Shown here: positions 36,962 through 45,754 of the stretch, piece after piece
Layout: each line of letters opens with the position of its first letter
How positions within the stretch are numbered: position 1 is the stretch's first letter
Assembly: GCA_963850415.1 (NCBI GenBank)
Contig: CAWKLE010000004.1
Coordinates: 62,001-126,000, forward strand
DNA: 64,000 nt
Direction: 5' to 3'
DNA from: VAXT01 sp963850415
GTDB lineage: Bacteria; Actinomycetota; Thermoleophilia; Gaiellales; Gaiellaceae
Program-made: the position numbers and the translations under genes
The notes under the pieces: generated by a model
Database searches by the model: none
Told to the model about the DNA's origin: nothing
The model's input: only the letters and a program-made list of their open reading frames with translations

Positions 36962-37470
36962 GCTTCGACTCTATCCAGGTCCACGCCCATCACCATCGCG
37001 TCGATGTAGCGGCCGTCGATCAGGTAGCGCCGGCGAAGGAGACCCTCCTCGCGGAACCCGAGCTTCCGGTAGAGCGCGATCGCGGGTGCGTTGTGCGGGA
37101 ACACCGTCAACTCGAGTTTGACCACGCCGAGGCCTCTCGCCCACTTCATCGCCTCCTCGATTAACGCCGACCCGATCCCTTGGCGCCGCGCTCGGGCGGA
37201 GACCATCAACCCGAACTCGGCCACGTGGCGGCTGAGCGGGCTGCGGTCACGCGCGATCGAGAGGCGTCCGACAATGCCGTCGGCGGTCTCCGCGACGAAC
37301 ACGGCGACGTTCGCGTCCCGCTGAACGCCGCGCACGTTCCGCCGCTCGTCGCCGCGCGTCCGGTCGTAGGTCAGCCAGAGCTCTGGCTCGCCCGCCACGT
37401 CGAGGCCGAGCTCGACGAGCGCGTCGGCGTCGGCCGGGACCGCTGGGCGGACGATCAGCCAGTCGCTCAT
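36958..37470 (-). CDS. GNAT acetyltransferase
   Basis: 170 residues. Acetyl-CoA loop ARARRQGIGSALIEEAM and the strand-helix LTVFPHNAPAIALYRKLGFREEG are typical of Rim/phosphinothricin-type GNATs. The substrate is unknown. It ends in an ATGA overlap with hisC, and its start overlaps the gamma-glutamyltransferase stop by 4 bp, so the three genes are translationally linked. Confidence 0.9.
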   Translation of the reverse strand: MSDWLIVRPAVPADADALVELGLDVAGEPELWLTYDRTRGDERRNVRGVQRDANVAVFVAETADGIVGRLSIARDRSPLSRHVAEFGLMVSARARRQGIGSALIEEAMKWARGLGVVKLELTVFPHNAPAIALYRKLGFREEGLLRRRYLIDGRYIDAMVMGVDLDRVEA

Positions 37471-39032
37471 GCGGGCACGACGATGCCATGCCCGCCGCGC
37501 CTCGGGTCGCCCGCGGCCGCCAGAGAGCCGTCGGCACGGCGCTCGACCGCTGCGGCGCCCCCGAAATAGAGGTTCCGTCTTCGCCAGCGAACGAGGTCGT
37601 AGCCGCGCGCCTCGAGATGATCGAGCTCGGCCGGGTCGGCGCCGCCCTCGCAGTGCACTTGGCCGCCTTCATAGTGGATGCGCGGCGCCTCGATCGCTTG
37701 TTCGACCGACAGCCCGTGATGGACGACGTTGACGACGATCTGGAGGATCGCACCGCGAAGTCTGATCGACCCCGCGCTGCCGACGACGAGGCGTGGGACG
37801 CCGTCGCCGAGCGCGATCGACGGAGCCATCATGCTCGTCAGCCTCGCGCCCGGCCGCGCCTGCCTCCCGACCGGGTTGAGGTCGTACTCGCCGAGCATGT
37901 TGTTCATGTGGATCCCGGTGCCCGGAACGATGACGCCGGAGCCGGAGCCGGTCGACGCTGTCATGGACGCCGCGTTGCCGCGCTCGTCGACCACCGAGAT
38001 TTGCGTCGTTCCCGGTGCACCCGCAATCTCCGACGGCTCTGCATCGCTCTCCTCCATCCGCCGTAGCGCGGCACGAAGGTTGTCGTCCGAGTAGAGCCTC
38101 CCGGCAAGCCCGCCTCGATGGAGGTTCGACGCGAAGCTCCCGCCACGCGCCCGCAGCTGCTCGCGCATCACGTCGACGAGCGCCCCGATCGCGGACGCGG
38201 TTCCCGGCCCCCCGTCGGCCGGGAGCCGGTCGAGGAGCGAGAGCCCGTAACCGATCAGGATCCCGCCCGACGACGGAGGCGGGTTCGACACGAACTCGTG
38301 GCGCTCGTACGGCACGCGGATCGGCCGCCTCCAGATCACCCGGTACGCGGCGAGATCCTCGTGTGTGATCAGGCCGCCGTTCTCGGCCAGGTAGCGCACA
38401 AGCTCGCGGCCCAGCTCTCCTTCGTACAGCGCTCGTGCGCCGCCCTCCGCCAGCACCTCGAGCGTCGAGGCGAGGTCGTCCATGACGACGCGCTCGCCGG
38501 CCCTCAGTCGGCCGTGCTCGCCGTAGATCGCGCGGCCCTCGGGAACGTGACGCAGGATGAGGTCGAGGATCGCGTGCAGGTACGCCTGCTGCGGGGTCAG
38601 CTCCACGCCCTCGCGGGCCAAGTCGATCGCAGGCTCGAGCAGCCGGCTCCAGGGGAGGGAGCCGTATCGCTCGTGCGCAGCTTCCAGCCCGGCGACGGCT
38701 CCGGGAACAGCGCAGGAGCCTGCCCCGATCAGATAGACCACCTGTGACGTCGCGTCGAAATCGATCTCGATCGATTCCATGTGCGGCTTCGGCGGCCGCT
38801 TCGCTCCCTGGCCGGGCACGGCCACGAAGAAGTCGAGCAGGCGATCGCTTCGGTCGCGCGCCCGGTGCACGAGCAGGAACCCGCCGGCGGCCGGCCCCGT
38901 CAGCGGGCTCTCTGCGACCCACGAGACGAAGGCTGCGGCGAGGCAGGCGTCGACGGCGTTGCCGCCCTCGGCGAGGATCTCCGCCCCGGCCTCCGCGGTC
39001 AGCTTGTGGCCCGCTGCGATCGCGCCTCTCAT
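37467..39032 (-). CDS. ggt: Gamma-glutamyltransferase
   Basis: 521 residues. The autocleavage site and nucleophile Thr lie in GTTQISVVDERGNAAS, marking the large/small subunit boundary at ~350. EGGNAVDACLAAAFVSWV and NPPPSSGGILIGYGL are conserved. No signal peptide is seen, so it may act in the cytosol, unlike classical periplasmic GGT. ATG at 39032 is preferred; TACGCT lies 8 nt upstream, with GTG at 39035 as an alternative. It would cleave glutathione-like or gamma-glutamyl compounds. Confidence 0.9.
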   Translation of the reverse strand: MRGAIAAGHKLTAEAGAEILAEGGNAVDACLAAAFVSWVAESPLTGPAAGGFLLVHRARDRSDRLLDFFVAVPGQGAKRPPKPHMESIEIDFDATSQVVYLIGAGSCAVPGAVAGLEAAHERYGSLPWSRLLEPAIDLAREGVELTPQQAYLHAILDLILRHVPEGRAIYGEHGRLRAGERVVMDDLASTLEVLAEGGARALYEGELGRELVRYLAENGGLITHEDLAAYRVIWRRPIRVPYERHEFVSNPPPSSGGILIGYGLSLLDRLPADGGPGTASAIGALVDVMREQLRARGGSFASNLHRGGLAGRLYSDDNLRAALRRMEESDAEPSEIAGAPGTTQISVVDERGNAASMTASTGSGSGVIVPGTGIHMNNMLGEYDLNPVGRQARPGARLTSMMAPSIALGDGVPRLVVGSAGSIRLRGAILQIVVNVVHHGLSVEQAIEAPRIHYEGGQVHCEGGADPAELDHLEARGYDLVRWRRRNLYFGGAAAVERRADGSLAAAGDPRRGGHGIVVPA

Positions 39033-39040
39033 CACACCGA

Positions 39041-39130
39041 AGCGTAAAGCCGAGGCCGGTGCAGACCTGTCCGGTGCCAGGCACCGGACGCGTCCGGGAG
39101 GGGCAGGCCCGCCTCCGCGCGCGCTAGGCT
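39041..39130. promoter_or_regulatory. Divergent leaderless promoters flanking a palindrome
   Basis: On the minus strand TACGCT (39046-39041) is 8 nt from ggt ATG 39032. On the plus strand TAGGCT (39125-39130) is 9 nt from GTG 39140. A family A palindrome lies between them and could be an operator or insulator. Confidence 0.5.
39069..39089. repeat. Family A palindromic mini-repeat, intergenic
   Basis: Perfect 10-bp arms around one base: GTCCGGTGCC-A-GGCACCGGAC. Flanking bases extend the likeness to other copies. Confidence 0.72.
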
Positions 39131-39139
39131 TGCCCCGAC

Positions 39140-40771
39140 GTGCAGCGCGCGCACTTTCTTCTGCGCGAAGCGATGCTCGCAGCCGGCTCGGCCGCCTCGC
39201 TCGCAGCATTGCTCCTCTGGTTGGGCCCCCCCGGGAACGACCTGGCTGCGCATGTCTACCAGCGGACCGTCTTCATCCACCACGGGTTCCAGCTCTGGAA
39301 CAACTTCTGGTACGGCGGACGGTACGGCTTCGTCAACTACAGCGTTCTCTACTACCCACTGGCCGCGGTGTTCGGGATCAGGGCGCTCGCAATCCTCTCG
39401 ATCGGAATCGCTGCACTGGCATTCGCGGTCGTCGTCTGCACGCAGTGGGGCCCAGTCGCCCGCTGGTCGAGCCGGACATTCGCAGTCGTCTGGGCGGGCC
39501 TGGTCATCTCCGCCGCCTTTCCGTTCGCGCTCGGGATTGCGCTCGGCCTGCTCTCGATCTGGGCGCTCCAGGCCGGAAGGCGCTGGTTGTTCGGGCTCCT
39601 CGCAGTCCTGACGGTCGCCGCCAGCCCGCTCTCGTTTCTCCTGCTGGCGATCTTCCTCGCGGGGATCGGGCTCGGGATGCTCGAGCGCGGCCGGAGGCTG
39701 ATTGCGCCCACCGCGATCATCCTCTTCGTGGCGGGCTGTCAGTTCCTGCTCATGCGTGCGTTCGCCGACGGCGGGCACTACCCCTTCTCGCTGTTCGAGC
39801 TGCTCTGCATCCTCACCTTCTGCGTGCTCGGAGCGCTCCTCACGTGGCGTGTCGAGGGCGCCCGCGCCATCCGCTGGGTCTTCATCTCCTACGGCGTGGT
39901 CAGCCTCGCCAGCTATGCCTTCACGACTCCGCTTGGCGAGAACATTGCGCGCGTACGGCTCGCCGCGCTGCCGATCGCGGTCCTCGTGCTCTCGCTCAGA
40001 CGCTGGCGCCCCGTGCCGGTCGCGGCGTTCGTGCTCGTGCTCGCCGCGATGTGGAACCTCAGCCCGCACGCCTGGGCGCTTTCACGCGGCGATCGCCTGC
40101 ACGACGGATCGAGCGCCGCGTACTGGCAACCGGCAGCGCGTTACCTGCACAAGCACCTGACGCCCTCCTACCGGGTCGAGGCGGTCGACACCGCGGGCCA
40201 CTGGGCTGCCGTCTATCTCCCCCGGGCCGGGATTCCGCTCACCCGTGGGTGGTTCCGGCAGGACGACTTCCCGCAGAACGAGGTGCTCTACGACAACCTC
40301 ACCGGCACGACCTACCGCGCGTGGCTCCGGAGCCTGGGCGTCCGCTACGTCCTGCTCACGGACGCCCCGACGGACTACAGCTCGAAGCGGGAGGCGCTGC
40401 TCATCCGCAACGGACGCTCCGGCCTGATCCCGGTCCACAACACGAGGCACATCACGATCTTCGAGGTGCCGAACCCGCAGCCGATCGTCACGGGACAGGG
40501 CCCGGCGCGACTGCTCAGGCTCGGGCAGACACAGATGGTGATGGAGGTGGGCTCGCCCGGACACTTCCGGGTCGCCGTCCGCTACTCGCCGTACTGGAGC
40601 GCTGTCAACAAGGCCGGCTGCGTCTCGAAGGGCGACGACGGCATGTTGCGCGTCGACGCGCAGCGCCGCGGGCGGATCGTCCTCCAGTTCAAGGTCAAGG
40701 CCACGCGCGCGCTGGCCGCGATGGTCGGCGCCAGCACCTCGGGCGACTGCGGGCTGCCGACTATTCCGTAA
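39140..40771 (+). CDS. Multi-pass membrane protein with extracytoplasmic C-terminal domain
   Basis: 543 residues. About ten membrane spans fill residues 10-335 (e.g. LAILSIGIAALAFAVVVC). The remaining ~200 residues (SYRVEAVDTAGHWAAVYLPRAG; GVRYVLLTDAP) resemble the soluble tail of YfhO/arabinosyltransferase-like membrane glycosyltransferases and 6-pyruvoyl-tetrahydropterin synthase-related membrane proteins. No catalytic motif can be confirmed. GTG at 39140 follows a TAGGCT box. It overlaps the convergent ftsZ gene by 11 bp. Confidence 0.75.
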   Translation: MQRAHFLLREAMLAAGSAASLAALLLWLGPPGNDLAAHVYQRTVFIHHGFQLWNNFWYGGRYGFVNYSVLYYPLAAVFGIRALAILSIGIAALAFAVVVCTQWGPVARWSSRTFAVVWAGLVISAAFPFALGIALGLLSIWALQAGRRWLFGLLAVLTVAASPLSFLLLAIFLAGIGLGMLERGRRLIAPTAIILFVAGCQFLLMRAFADGGHYPFSLFELLCILTFCVLGALLTWRVEGARAIRWVFISYGVVSLASYAFTTPLGENIARVRLAALPIAVLVLSLRRWRPVPVAAFVLVLAAMWNLSPHAWALSRGDRLHDGSSAAYWQPAARYLHKHLTPSYRVEAVDTAGHWAAVYLPRAGIPLTRGWFRQDDFPQNEVLYDNLTGTTYRAWLRSLGVRYVLLTDAPTDYSSKREALLIRNGRSGLIPVHNTRHITIFEVPNPQPIVTGQGPARLLRLGQTQMVMEVGSPGHFRVAVRYSPYWSAVNKAGCVSKGDDGMLRVDAQRRGRIVLQFKVKATRALAAMVGASTSGDCGLPTIP

Positions 40772-42083
40772 GGAACGCGGGCGGCTCGAGCGGGTCGGCC
40801 TCACGGCGCGAGCGCTCGCCGACCGAGCTCTTCCGCCCGGCGACCCCGGAGAGGCCGGTGGCGATGACCGTGATCCAGACCTGGCCGGTCAGCCGCTCGT
40901 CGATCGTCGCGCCGAAGATGATGTTCGTGTCGTCACGTGCGCCGCGGCGCACGACCTCGGCCGCCTCGTTGACCTCGAACAGGGAGAGATCGTCGCCTCC
41001 CGCGATCGAGAGCAGGATGCCGCGCGCGCCGACGAGCTCGGTGTCGATGAGCGGCGAGCTGAGCGCGCTCTCGGCCGCCCGCACCGCTCGATCGTCGCCA
41101 GTGGCGTAGCCGATGCCCATCAGCGCCGAGCCGGCGTCCTTCATGATCGTCTTCACGTCGGCGAAGTCGAGGTTGATGATGCCGGGCATCGTGATCAGGT
41201 CGCAGATGCCCTGGACGCCCTGGCGCAGCACGTCGTCCGCGATGCGGAAGGCGTCGAGCATCGTCGTCTTCTCATCGAGCACCTCGAGCAGCTTGTCGTT
41301 CGGAATCACGATCACCGTGTCGCAGTTCTCGCGCAGCGCCTCGATGCCCTCGGAGGCCTGGGCACGGCGTTTCGTGCCCTCGAAGTGGAACGGGGTCGTG
41401 ACGATCCCGACCGTGAGCGCGCCGAGCTCTCTCGCGATGCGCGCCACGACCGGCGCGCCGCCGGATCCGGTTCCGCCGCCCTCGCCCGCGGTCACGAAGA
41501 CCATGTCCGAGCCGCGAAGCGCGCGCTTGACCTGGTCGTAGGACTCCTCGGCCGCGCGGCGACCGAGATCGGCCGACGCACCGGAGCCGAGGCCCTGGGT
41601 CAGCTCGCGTCCGATGTGGATCTTGACCGGCGCATCCGCGAGCGCGAGCTGCTGGATGTCCGTGTTGACGGCGACGAACTCGACGTCCGAGATACCCGCG
41701 TCGATCATCCGGTTGATCGCGTTCAGCCCCGCGCCGCCGACTCCGACGACGCGGATGACGGCCAGGTAGGCGCCCGGCTCCGAGTGCGTCGCGCGATGCA
41801 GGCGCGGCGCCGGCTCGGGCAGCACCTCCATTCGCGGCAGCTCCTCGACTGGGCGCAGGTCCGGCTTCGGCGTGGGAGCTGGTTCGGGCTCGGGCTCTGG
41901 TGCGATCTCGGTGATCGGTTCGAAAGGTGGAGCGTGCTCGACGGTCTCCTCGAGCGGCTCGACCCGCGTTTCAGGCTCCGGCTCCGAGTCGGGCTTGTCC
42001 GTCGACTGGCGCTGCGCGGCTTCCGTCGCCCGGAAGAGCTCCGCGAGCGGGCCTTCACGCATGCTGGCGCGCTTTCGCGCCAT
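40761..42083 (-). CDS. ftsZ: FtsZ with ~105-residue acidic/proline-rich N-terminal extension
   Basis: 440 residues. The GTPase starts only at ~107 (YLAVIRVVGVGGAGLNAINRM). The signature loop is GEGGGTGSGGAP, the T7 loop GIINLDFADVKTIMKDAG carries the catalytic Asp pair, and the end LEPPAFLTE resembles the C-terminal anchor peptide. The first 105 residues are Glu/Pro-rich and repetitive (PEPEPETRVEP; EPEPEPAPTPKP), likely disordered. ATG at 42083 has GGAGG upstream; ATG at 42062 would shorten the extension little. It overlaps parA by 29 bp, so expression is coupled. It may be the only FtsZ or a second one. Confidence 0.9.
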   Translation of the reverse strand: MARKRASMREGPLAELFRATEAAQRQSTDKPDSEPEPETRVEPLEETVEHAPPFEPITEIAPEPEPEPAPTPKPDLRPVEELPRMEVLPEPAPRLHRATHSEPGAYLAVIRVVGVGGAGLNAINRMIDAGISDVEFVAVNTDIQQLALADAPVKIHIGRELTQGLGSGASADLGRRAAEESYDQVKRALRGSDMVFVTAGEGGGTGSGGAPVVARIARELGALTVGIVTTPFHFEGTKRRAQASEGIEALRENCDTVIVIPNDKLLEVLDEKTTMLDAFRIADDVLRQGVQGICDLITMPGIINLDFADVKTIMKDAGSALMGIGYATGDDRAVRAAESALSSPLIDTELVGARGILLSIAGGDDLSLFEVNEAAEVVRRGARDDTNIIFGATIDERLTGQVWITVIATGLSGVAGRKSSVGERSRREADPLEPPAFLTE

Positions 42084-42918
42084 TGAGAACCTCCTTCGCC
42101 AGGTCTCGGTACGCCTTCGCGGCGTTCCCGGTCGGGTCGTACTTCAGGACGGACGTGCCTTTCACCGGCGCCTCCGCGTAGCGGATCGTCTTCTTGATCC
42201 GCGTCTTGAAGACGAGGTCGCCGAAATTCTCCTCGAGGATCTCGACCGCCTCGCGCGCGTGCAGCGTGCGGCGGTCGAACATCGTCGGCAGGATGCCCAT
42301 GATCGCGACGTTCGGGTTCAGGTTCTCGCGGATCATCGCCAGCGTGTTCTCCAGCTGGACGAGGCCGCGCAGCGAGAGGTACTCGCACTGGACGGGAACG
42401 ATCACGTGGTCGGCCGCGACGAGCGCGTTGATCGTCAGCAGGCCGAGCGACGGCGGCGTGTCGATGAGCACGTAGTCGTAGTTCCCCTTGACTGCGGCCA
42501 GCGCCTTCTCGAGCGCCCGCTCGCGGCCGATCATGCTCGAGAGCGCGAGCTCCGCGCCGGCGAGGTCGATCGACGAGACGGCGAGGTCGATCTCCTTGTG
42601 CTCGATCACGTTCTCGATCGGCAGGCGATGGACGAGGACGTCGAACATCGAGCGGTCGATCGAGTCGGGGTTCAGGCCCTGGCTCATCGTCAGGTTGCCC
42701 TGGGGGTCCATGTCGACGCACAGGACGCGGTAGTCCTGCTCCGAAAGCGCTGCTGCGAGGTTCAGCGTCGACGTCGTCTTCGCGACGCCGCCCTTCTGAT
42801 TCGCGAACGCGATGACCTCCGCCTCGCGCGGCGGCGCGCCGGTCTCAGGCGTGGGCGCCTGGTCCTCGGATTCCTGTTCCCGCATCAGCGGTCGCGAAAG
42901 AAGGCGCGTCAGCCCCAT
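42055..42918 (-). CDS. parA: ParA/Soj-type partition ATPase
   Basis: 287 residues from ATG at 42918. The deviant Walker A is FANQKGGVAKTT; other motifs are CVDMDPQGNLT and YVLIDTPPSLGLLTINAL. A ~40-residue charged N-terminal tail precedes the fold. Such ATPases position chromosome origins or division proteins. No ParB gene is adjacent; coupling to ftsZ instead suggests a role in placing the division ring (MipZ/PomZ-like), which is inference. ATG 42918 leaves a 16-bp palindrome outside the gene. Confidence 0.9.
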   Translation of the reverse strand: MGLTRLLSRPLMREQESEDQAPTPETGAPPREAEVIAFANQKGGVAKTTSTLNLAAALSEQDYRVLCVDMDPQGNLTMSQGLNPDSIDRSMFDVLVHRLPIENVIEHKEIDLAVSSIDLAGAELALSSMIGRERALEKALAAVKGNYDYVLIDTPPSLGLLTINALVAADHVIVPVQCEYLSLRGLVQLENTLAMIRENLNPNVAIMGILPTMFDRRTLHAREAVEILEENFGDLVFKTRIKKTIRYAEAPVKGTSVLKYDPTGNAAKAYRDLAKEVLNGAKARQHA

Positions 42919-42944
42919 TAGTCGTCCCCACTTCGACCGGCCTT

Positions 42945-42960
42945 CGTGCAGTCCTGCACG
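42945..42960. promoter_or_regulatory. Perfect palindrome upstream of parA-ftsZ
   Basis: CGTGCAG-TC-CTGCACG, 7-bp arms, 27 bp before the parA start. A third half-site GTGCAG lies at 42969-42974. Candidate operator; it does not match the parS consensus. Confidence 0.45.
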
Positions 42961-43020
42961 CACCCATTGTGCAGCAAAACCTCGGCTGCGAACAGGATTC
43001 GCCCAGTGGTACGGACGTTT

Positions 43021-43263
43021 TCAGGATCGCGGCGCGACGAGCACGCTCTCACCCGCGGCGAGCGCCTCTCTGGCTCGTTCCACCGCGTCCGCAGTCCGTG
43101 ACGGCACCTGATCCTCGCGGACCCAGTCCTCGGCGTCGGCCAGCAACGCGCGTACCTCGTCGAGCAGGACGCCCGCCGGCGCGTCCTCTTCGCGCAGGCC
43201 GTCGATCCTCTCGAGCCGTTCCAGGATCGCCCGCTCCTTCTCCACCGCGTCCACGGTAGCCAC
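43021..43263 (-). CDS. 80-residue helical protein, unknown function
   Basis: Rich in charged helices (VDAVEKERAILERLERIDGL; VLLDEVRALLADAEDWVRE). No family recognised. GTG at 43263 lies 30 bp after the stop of the 413-residue gene upstream, so likely the same transcript. The next 102 bp (42919-43020) hold only the parA palindrome. Confidence 0.62.
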   Translation of the reverse strand: MATVDAVEKERAILERLERIDGLREEDAPAGVLLDEVRALLADAEDWVREDQVPSRTADAVERAREALAAGESVLVAPRS

Positions 43264-43293
43264 GGGACGACCCCCGAATGTGTCAGGTCTGAA

Positions 43294-44535
43294 TCAGCTG
43301 GCCAGCGCCTGGGTGACCCGGCTCGACGGGGTCGGGCGCACTCCGAGCAGCGATTCGTCGAGCTCGTCGACGAGCTTCTCCCGCTCCCCGCGCGTGACGG
43401 TCACGACGAGCGCGCGGCGGACGAGATCGGCCGCCTCCGGGCGCGCGACGCCCTCGCACAGGCGGCGCAGCACGAGGAGGCAGTCCTGCCGCTCCCGCCC
43501 GGTCTCGCCGAGGAGGACGGCAGTGCGCAGGGCCGCCGCCCAGGCGCCGTCGCCGTTGCCGAGCAGCGCCTCGAGCGAGGAGCGAAGCTGCTCCGCGCGG
43601 AACGAACCGTCCTGAAAGAGGGCGAGCTCCCAGCGGTCGAGCGCGTCTCCGAGCTCGCGATCGTTCTCGGCGGCGCCGAGCTTGCCGATCAGCACGCGCG
43701 CGGTCTCGCCGCGGAAGACGTCGAGCCGGGTCGGCTCCCCCGGCGGCTGCGTGGCCGCGATCGGAAGCACCGGCCGCACGCCGAACGGCCTCCAGTCGAG
43801 CCGCTCGAAGAGCACCGGCCCGGCCGCGATCGGCCCGCACGTCGCGAGCCGGAGCGCCGTGACCGCGTCCGCGATCTCACCCGGGGCATCGGGCGGCTCG
43901 CCGCCCGCGGGCATCGGCAGCTCGAGCTCGAGCACGCACATCCGGTCGGGGTCGCGGCCGAAGCTCTCCGGCGCCAGGCGCGCGGCGTCGGGCCAGTGCG
44001 CGGTGAGCTCGCCGTCGGCCGCGTGTCGGACGCGCAACCCGTCTCCGAGCGGGATCGTCTGGCCCACCTCGACCCCGACGAGCGGAGCGATCGCCGCATA
44101 GACGCGCTCGTCCCCGAACATCGTTTCCTCGAGCTGCGAGTACGCCCGGTCGAAGGCGTCGTCGTCCCAGTCGAAGCCGCCGCACGCCTCGGCGACGTCG
44201 GCCACCAGCGGCAGCAGGACGGTACGGAAGAGCGCGTGCTCGGACTGGGCGTGCGCGTGAGCTCGGGCGAAGATGGCCGCCGCCGGCTCGCGGCCGAGCG
44301 CCTCAAGTGCGATCGCCGTGTCGCCGCGGCCGAGGAGCCGTCCGCCGCGGGCCTCGACGAAGCTGCGGACGAGCGGCCGGTACTCGTAGAGCTTGGGCCG
44401 GCCGCGCGTGCCGTGTTCCTCGAACACGAACGAGATCTCGGCGCCCTGCTCGACCTCGCGCCCGTAGAAGGCGAAAGCACCGAGACAGAAGCCGTGCAGG
44501 GCTGAATGAAGGTGCGGTGCGCGCACCTCGCTCAC
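43294..44535 (-). CDS. Conserved-type hypothetical protein, 413 residues
   Basis: Opens MSEVRAPHLHSALHGFCLGAFA. It is Ala/Leu/Glu-rich and predicted mostly globular, with two halves (~1-150 helical, ~160-290 beta-rich) and a helical C-terminus. No signal peptide, membrane span or known motif seen. GTG at 44535 is directly adjacent to the Nei glycosylase stop, so co-transcribed. Codon use is normal. Confidence 0.7.
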   Translation of the reverse strand: MSEVRAPHLHSALHGFCLGAFAFYGREVEQGAEISFVFEEHGTRGRPKLYEYRPLVRSFVEARGGRLLGRGDTAIALEALGREPAAAIFARAHAHAQSEHALFRTVLLPLVADVAEACGGFDWDDDAFDRAYSQLEETMFGDERVYAAIAPLVGVEVGQTIPLGDGLRVRHAADGELTAHWPDAARLAPESFGRDPDRMCVLELELPMPAGGEPPDAPGEIADAVTALRLATCGPIAAGPVLFERLDWRPFGVRPVLPIAATQPPGEPTRLDVFRGETARVLIGKLGAAENDRELGDALDRWELALFQDGSFRAEQLRSSLEALLGNGDGAWAAALRTAVLLGETGRERQDCLLVLRRLCEGVARPEAADLVRRALVVTVTRGEREKLVDELDESLLGVRPTPSSRVTQALAS

Positions 44536-45297
44536 TTACACGGCGCCGGGCGTCTCTCCTCCCTGGCACGCGGGGCACCAGTAGGCGATGCGGTTCGCGT
44601 CGCCCTGTCCGCGCGAGGTGATCGGCGTACCGCAGCGAGGGCACGGGCGGCCGGCCTGACGGTAGACGGCGCGCTGCCTGAGGCCGGAGTCGAGGGAGCG
44701 GCGCATCAGCTGCGCCGCCTCGGCGAGCACCGCGCGCAGCTCCTCGTCCGGGACGTCGCCGATCCGCGTCCAGGGTGAGACCTGCGCGCGCCAGAGTGCC
44801 TCGGCGCGCCACATGTTTCCGATCCCCGCGACGATCCGCTGGTCGAGAACCGCCTCGCCGATCGTGGCGCTCCGGTCGGCGGCGCGCATCCTCTTGAGCA
44901 TCTCGTCGATGTCGGGCGGGTCGGCGAGGATGTCGGGCCCGAGCCTGCGGATGCCGGAGTCGTCGAGCTCCAGGACGGGCCCGTGCCAGAGAATCGCCTC
45001 CGCGCTCTCGCCGCGGAGAACGAGCCACGGCGTCCCGCGCCGCGTGCTCGCCCCGTTGCGCTCCAGGACCTGCCAGCGGCCCTTCATGCGCAGGTGGCTG
45101 CGCAGCACGAGCCCGTCCTCGAAGCGGAGGAGCAGGTTCTTGCCGACCGCTTCGACACCGAGCAGGCGGCGGCCGTCGAGGCGGCTTGCGACGCCGGTCA
45201 CGCGGGCCCGCGGATGCGGCGTCTCGACCTCGAGTTGCTCGCCGACGAGGGTCTGGAGCCGCTGGGCCACGCGATGGATCGAGTCGCCCTCGGGCAT
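44536..45297 (-). CDS. nei: Fpg/Nei family DNA glycosylase (Nei2-like endonuclease VIII)
   Basis: 253 residues. MPEGDSIHR supplies the N-terminal catalytic Pro and Glu; the H2TH region is LDQRIVAGIGNMWRAEAL; the zinc finger is CPRCGTPIT and YWCPAC. It removes oxidised pyrimidines and cuts the strand. MPEGD rather than MPELPE points to the Nei branch. ATG at 45297 is fixed by the catalytic Pro2. Its start is 12 bp from the divergent gene's start. Confidence 0.93.
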   Translation of the reverse strand: MPEGDSIHRVAQRLQTLVGEQLEVETPHPRARVTGVASRLDGRRLLGVEAVGKNLLLRFEDGLVLRSHLRMKGRWQVLERNGASTRRGTPWLVLRGESAEAILWHGPVLELDDSGIRRLGPDILADPPDIDEMLKRMRAADRSATIGEAVLDQRIVAGIGNMWRAEALWRAQVSPWTRIGDVPDEELRAVLAEAAQLMRRSLDSGLRQRAVYRQAGRPCPRCGTPITSRGQGDANRIAYWCPACQGGETPGAV

Positions 45298-45310
45298 AGA
45301 GTGAAGCGTA
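45297..45310. promoter_or_regulatory. Interlocked divergent leaderless promoters (12-bp gap)
   Basis: Plus strand: TAGAGT (45297-45302), 7 nt, ATG 45310. Minus strand: TACGCT (45310-45305), 7 nt, ATG 45297. Each -10 box uses the first base pair of the other gene's start codon, an exactly symmetric layout. Confidence 0.6.
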
Positions 45311-45735
45311 TGCATGCACGGTTCCGCGCAGCAGCGGCAGGCTCGGCCGCGGCGCTCGTCTGGAGCGCGCTCGAGCCGGTCGATCGGCGGCTCTTCCGAA
45401 ACGACTATTCGGACGTGGCCCTGCTCGGGAAGGCGTTCACGCGCGGGCCGGGCTGGCGGCCGCTCGGGCTCGCGATCCATGCCCTGAACGGTGCGATCTT
45501 CGGGCTGGCGTACTACGAGGTCGCTCGCCGCTCGTCCAGGGATCGGCGCCGTTTGGCGCTCGAGCTCGCGCTCGCCGAGCACGTGACGCTCTTCTCCACG
45601 GGCACGCTCGTCGACCGCTACCACCCGGCGCGCGGTGAGCCCGGAGTGGAGCGTGTCTTCAGCGCACCGGCGTTCGCCCAGGCGACGGTCCGGCACACGA
45701 TCTTCGGGCTCGTGCTCGGGCGGCTCGCCCGCTGA
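45310..45735 (+). CDS. Hypothetical protein, 141 residues
   Basis: An N-terminal weakly hydrophobic helix (AAAAGSAAALVWSALEPVD) is followed by a region with a second hydrophobic helix (GLAIHALNGAIFGLAYYEV) and a third (TIFGLVLGRLAR). Possibly a small membrane-associated protein. Family not recognised. ATG at 45310 matches the promoter spacing. Confidence 0.68.
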   Translation: MHARFRAAAAGSAAALVWSALEPVDRRLFRNDYSDVALLGKAFTRGPGWRPLGLAIHALNGAIFGLAYYEVARRSSRDRRRLALELALAEHVTLFSTGTLVDRYHPARGEPGVERVFSAPAFAQATVRHTIFGLVLGRLAR

Positions 45736-45754
45736 GATCTATCATCGGGCGTTG

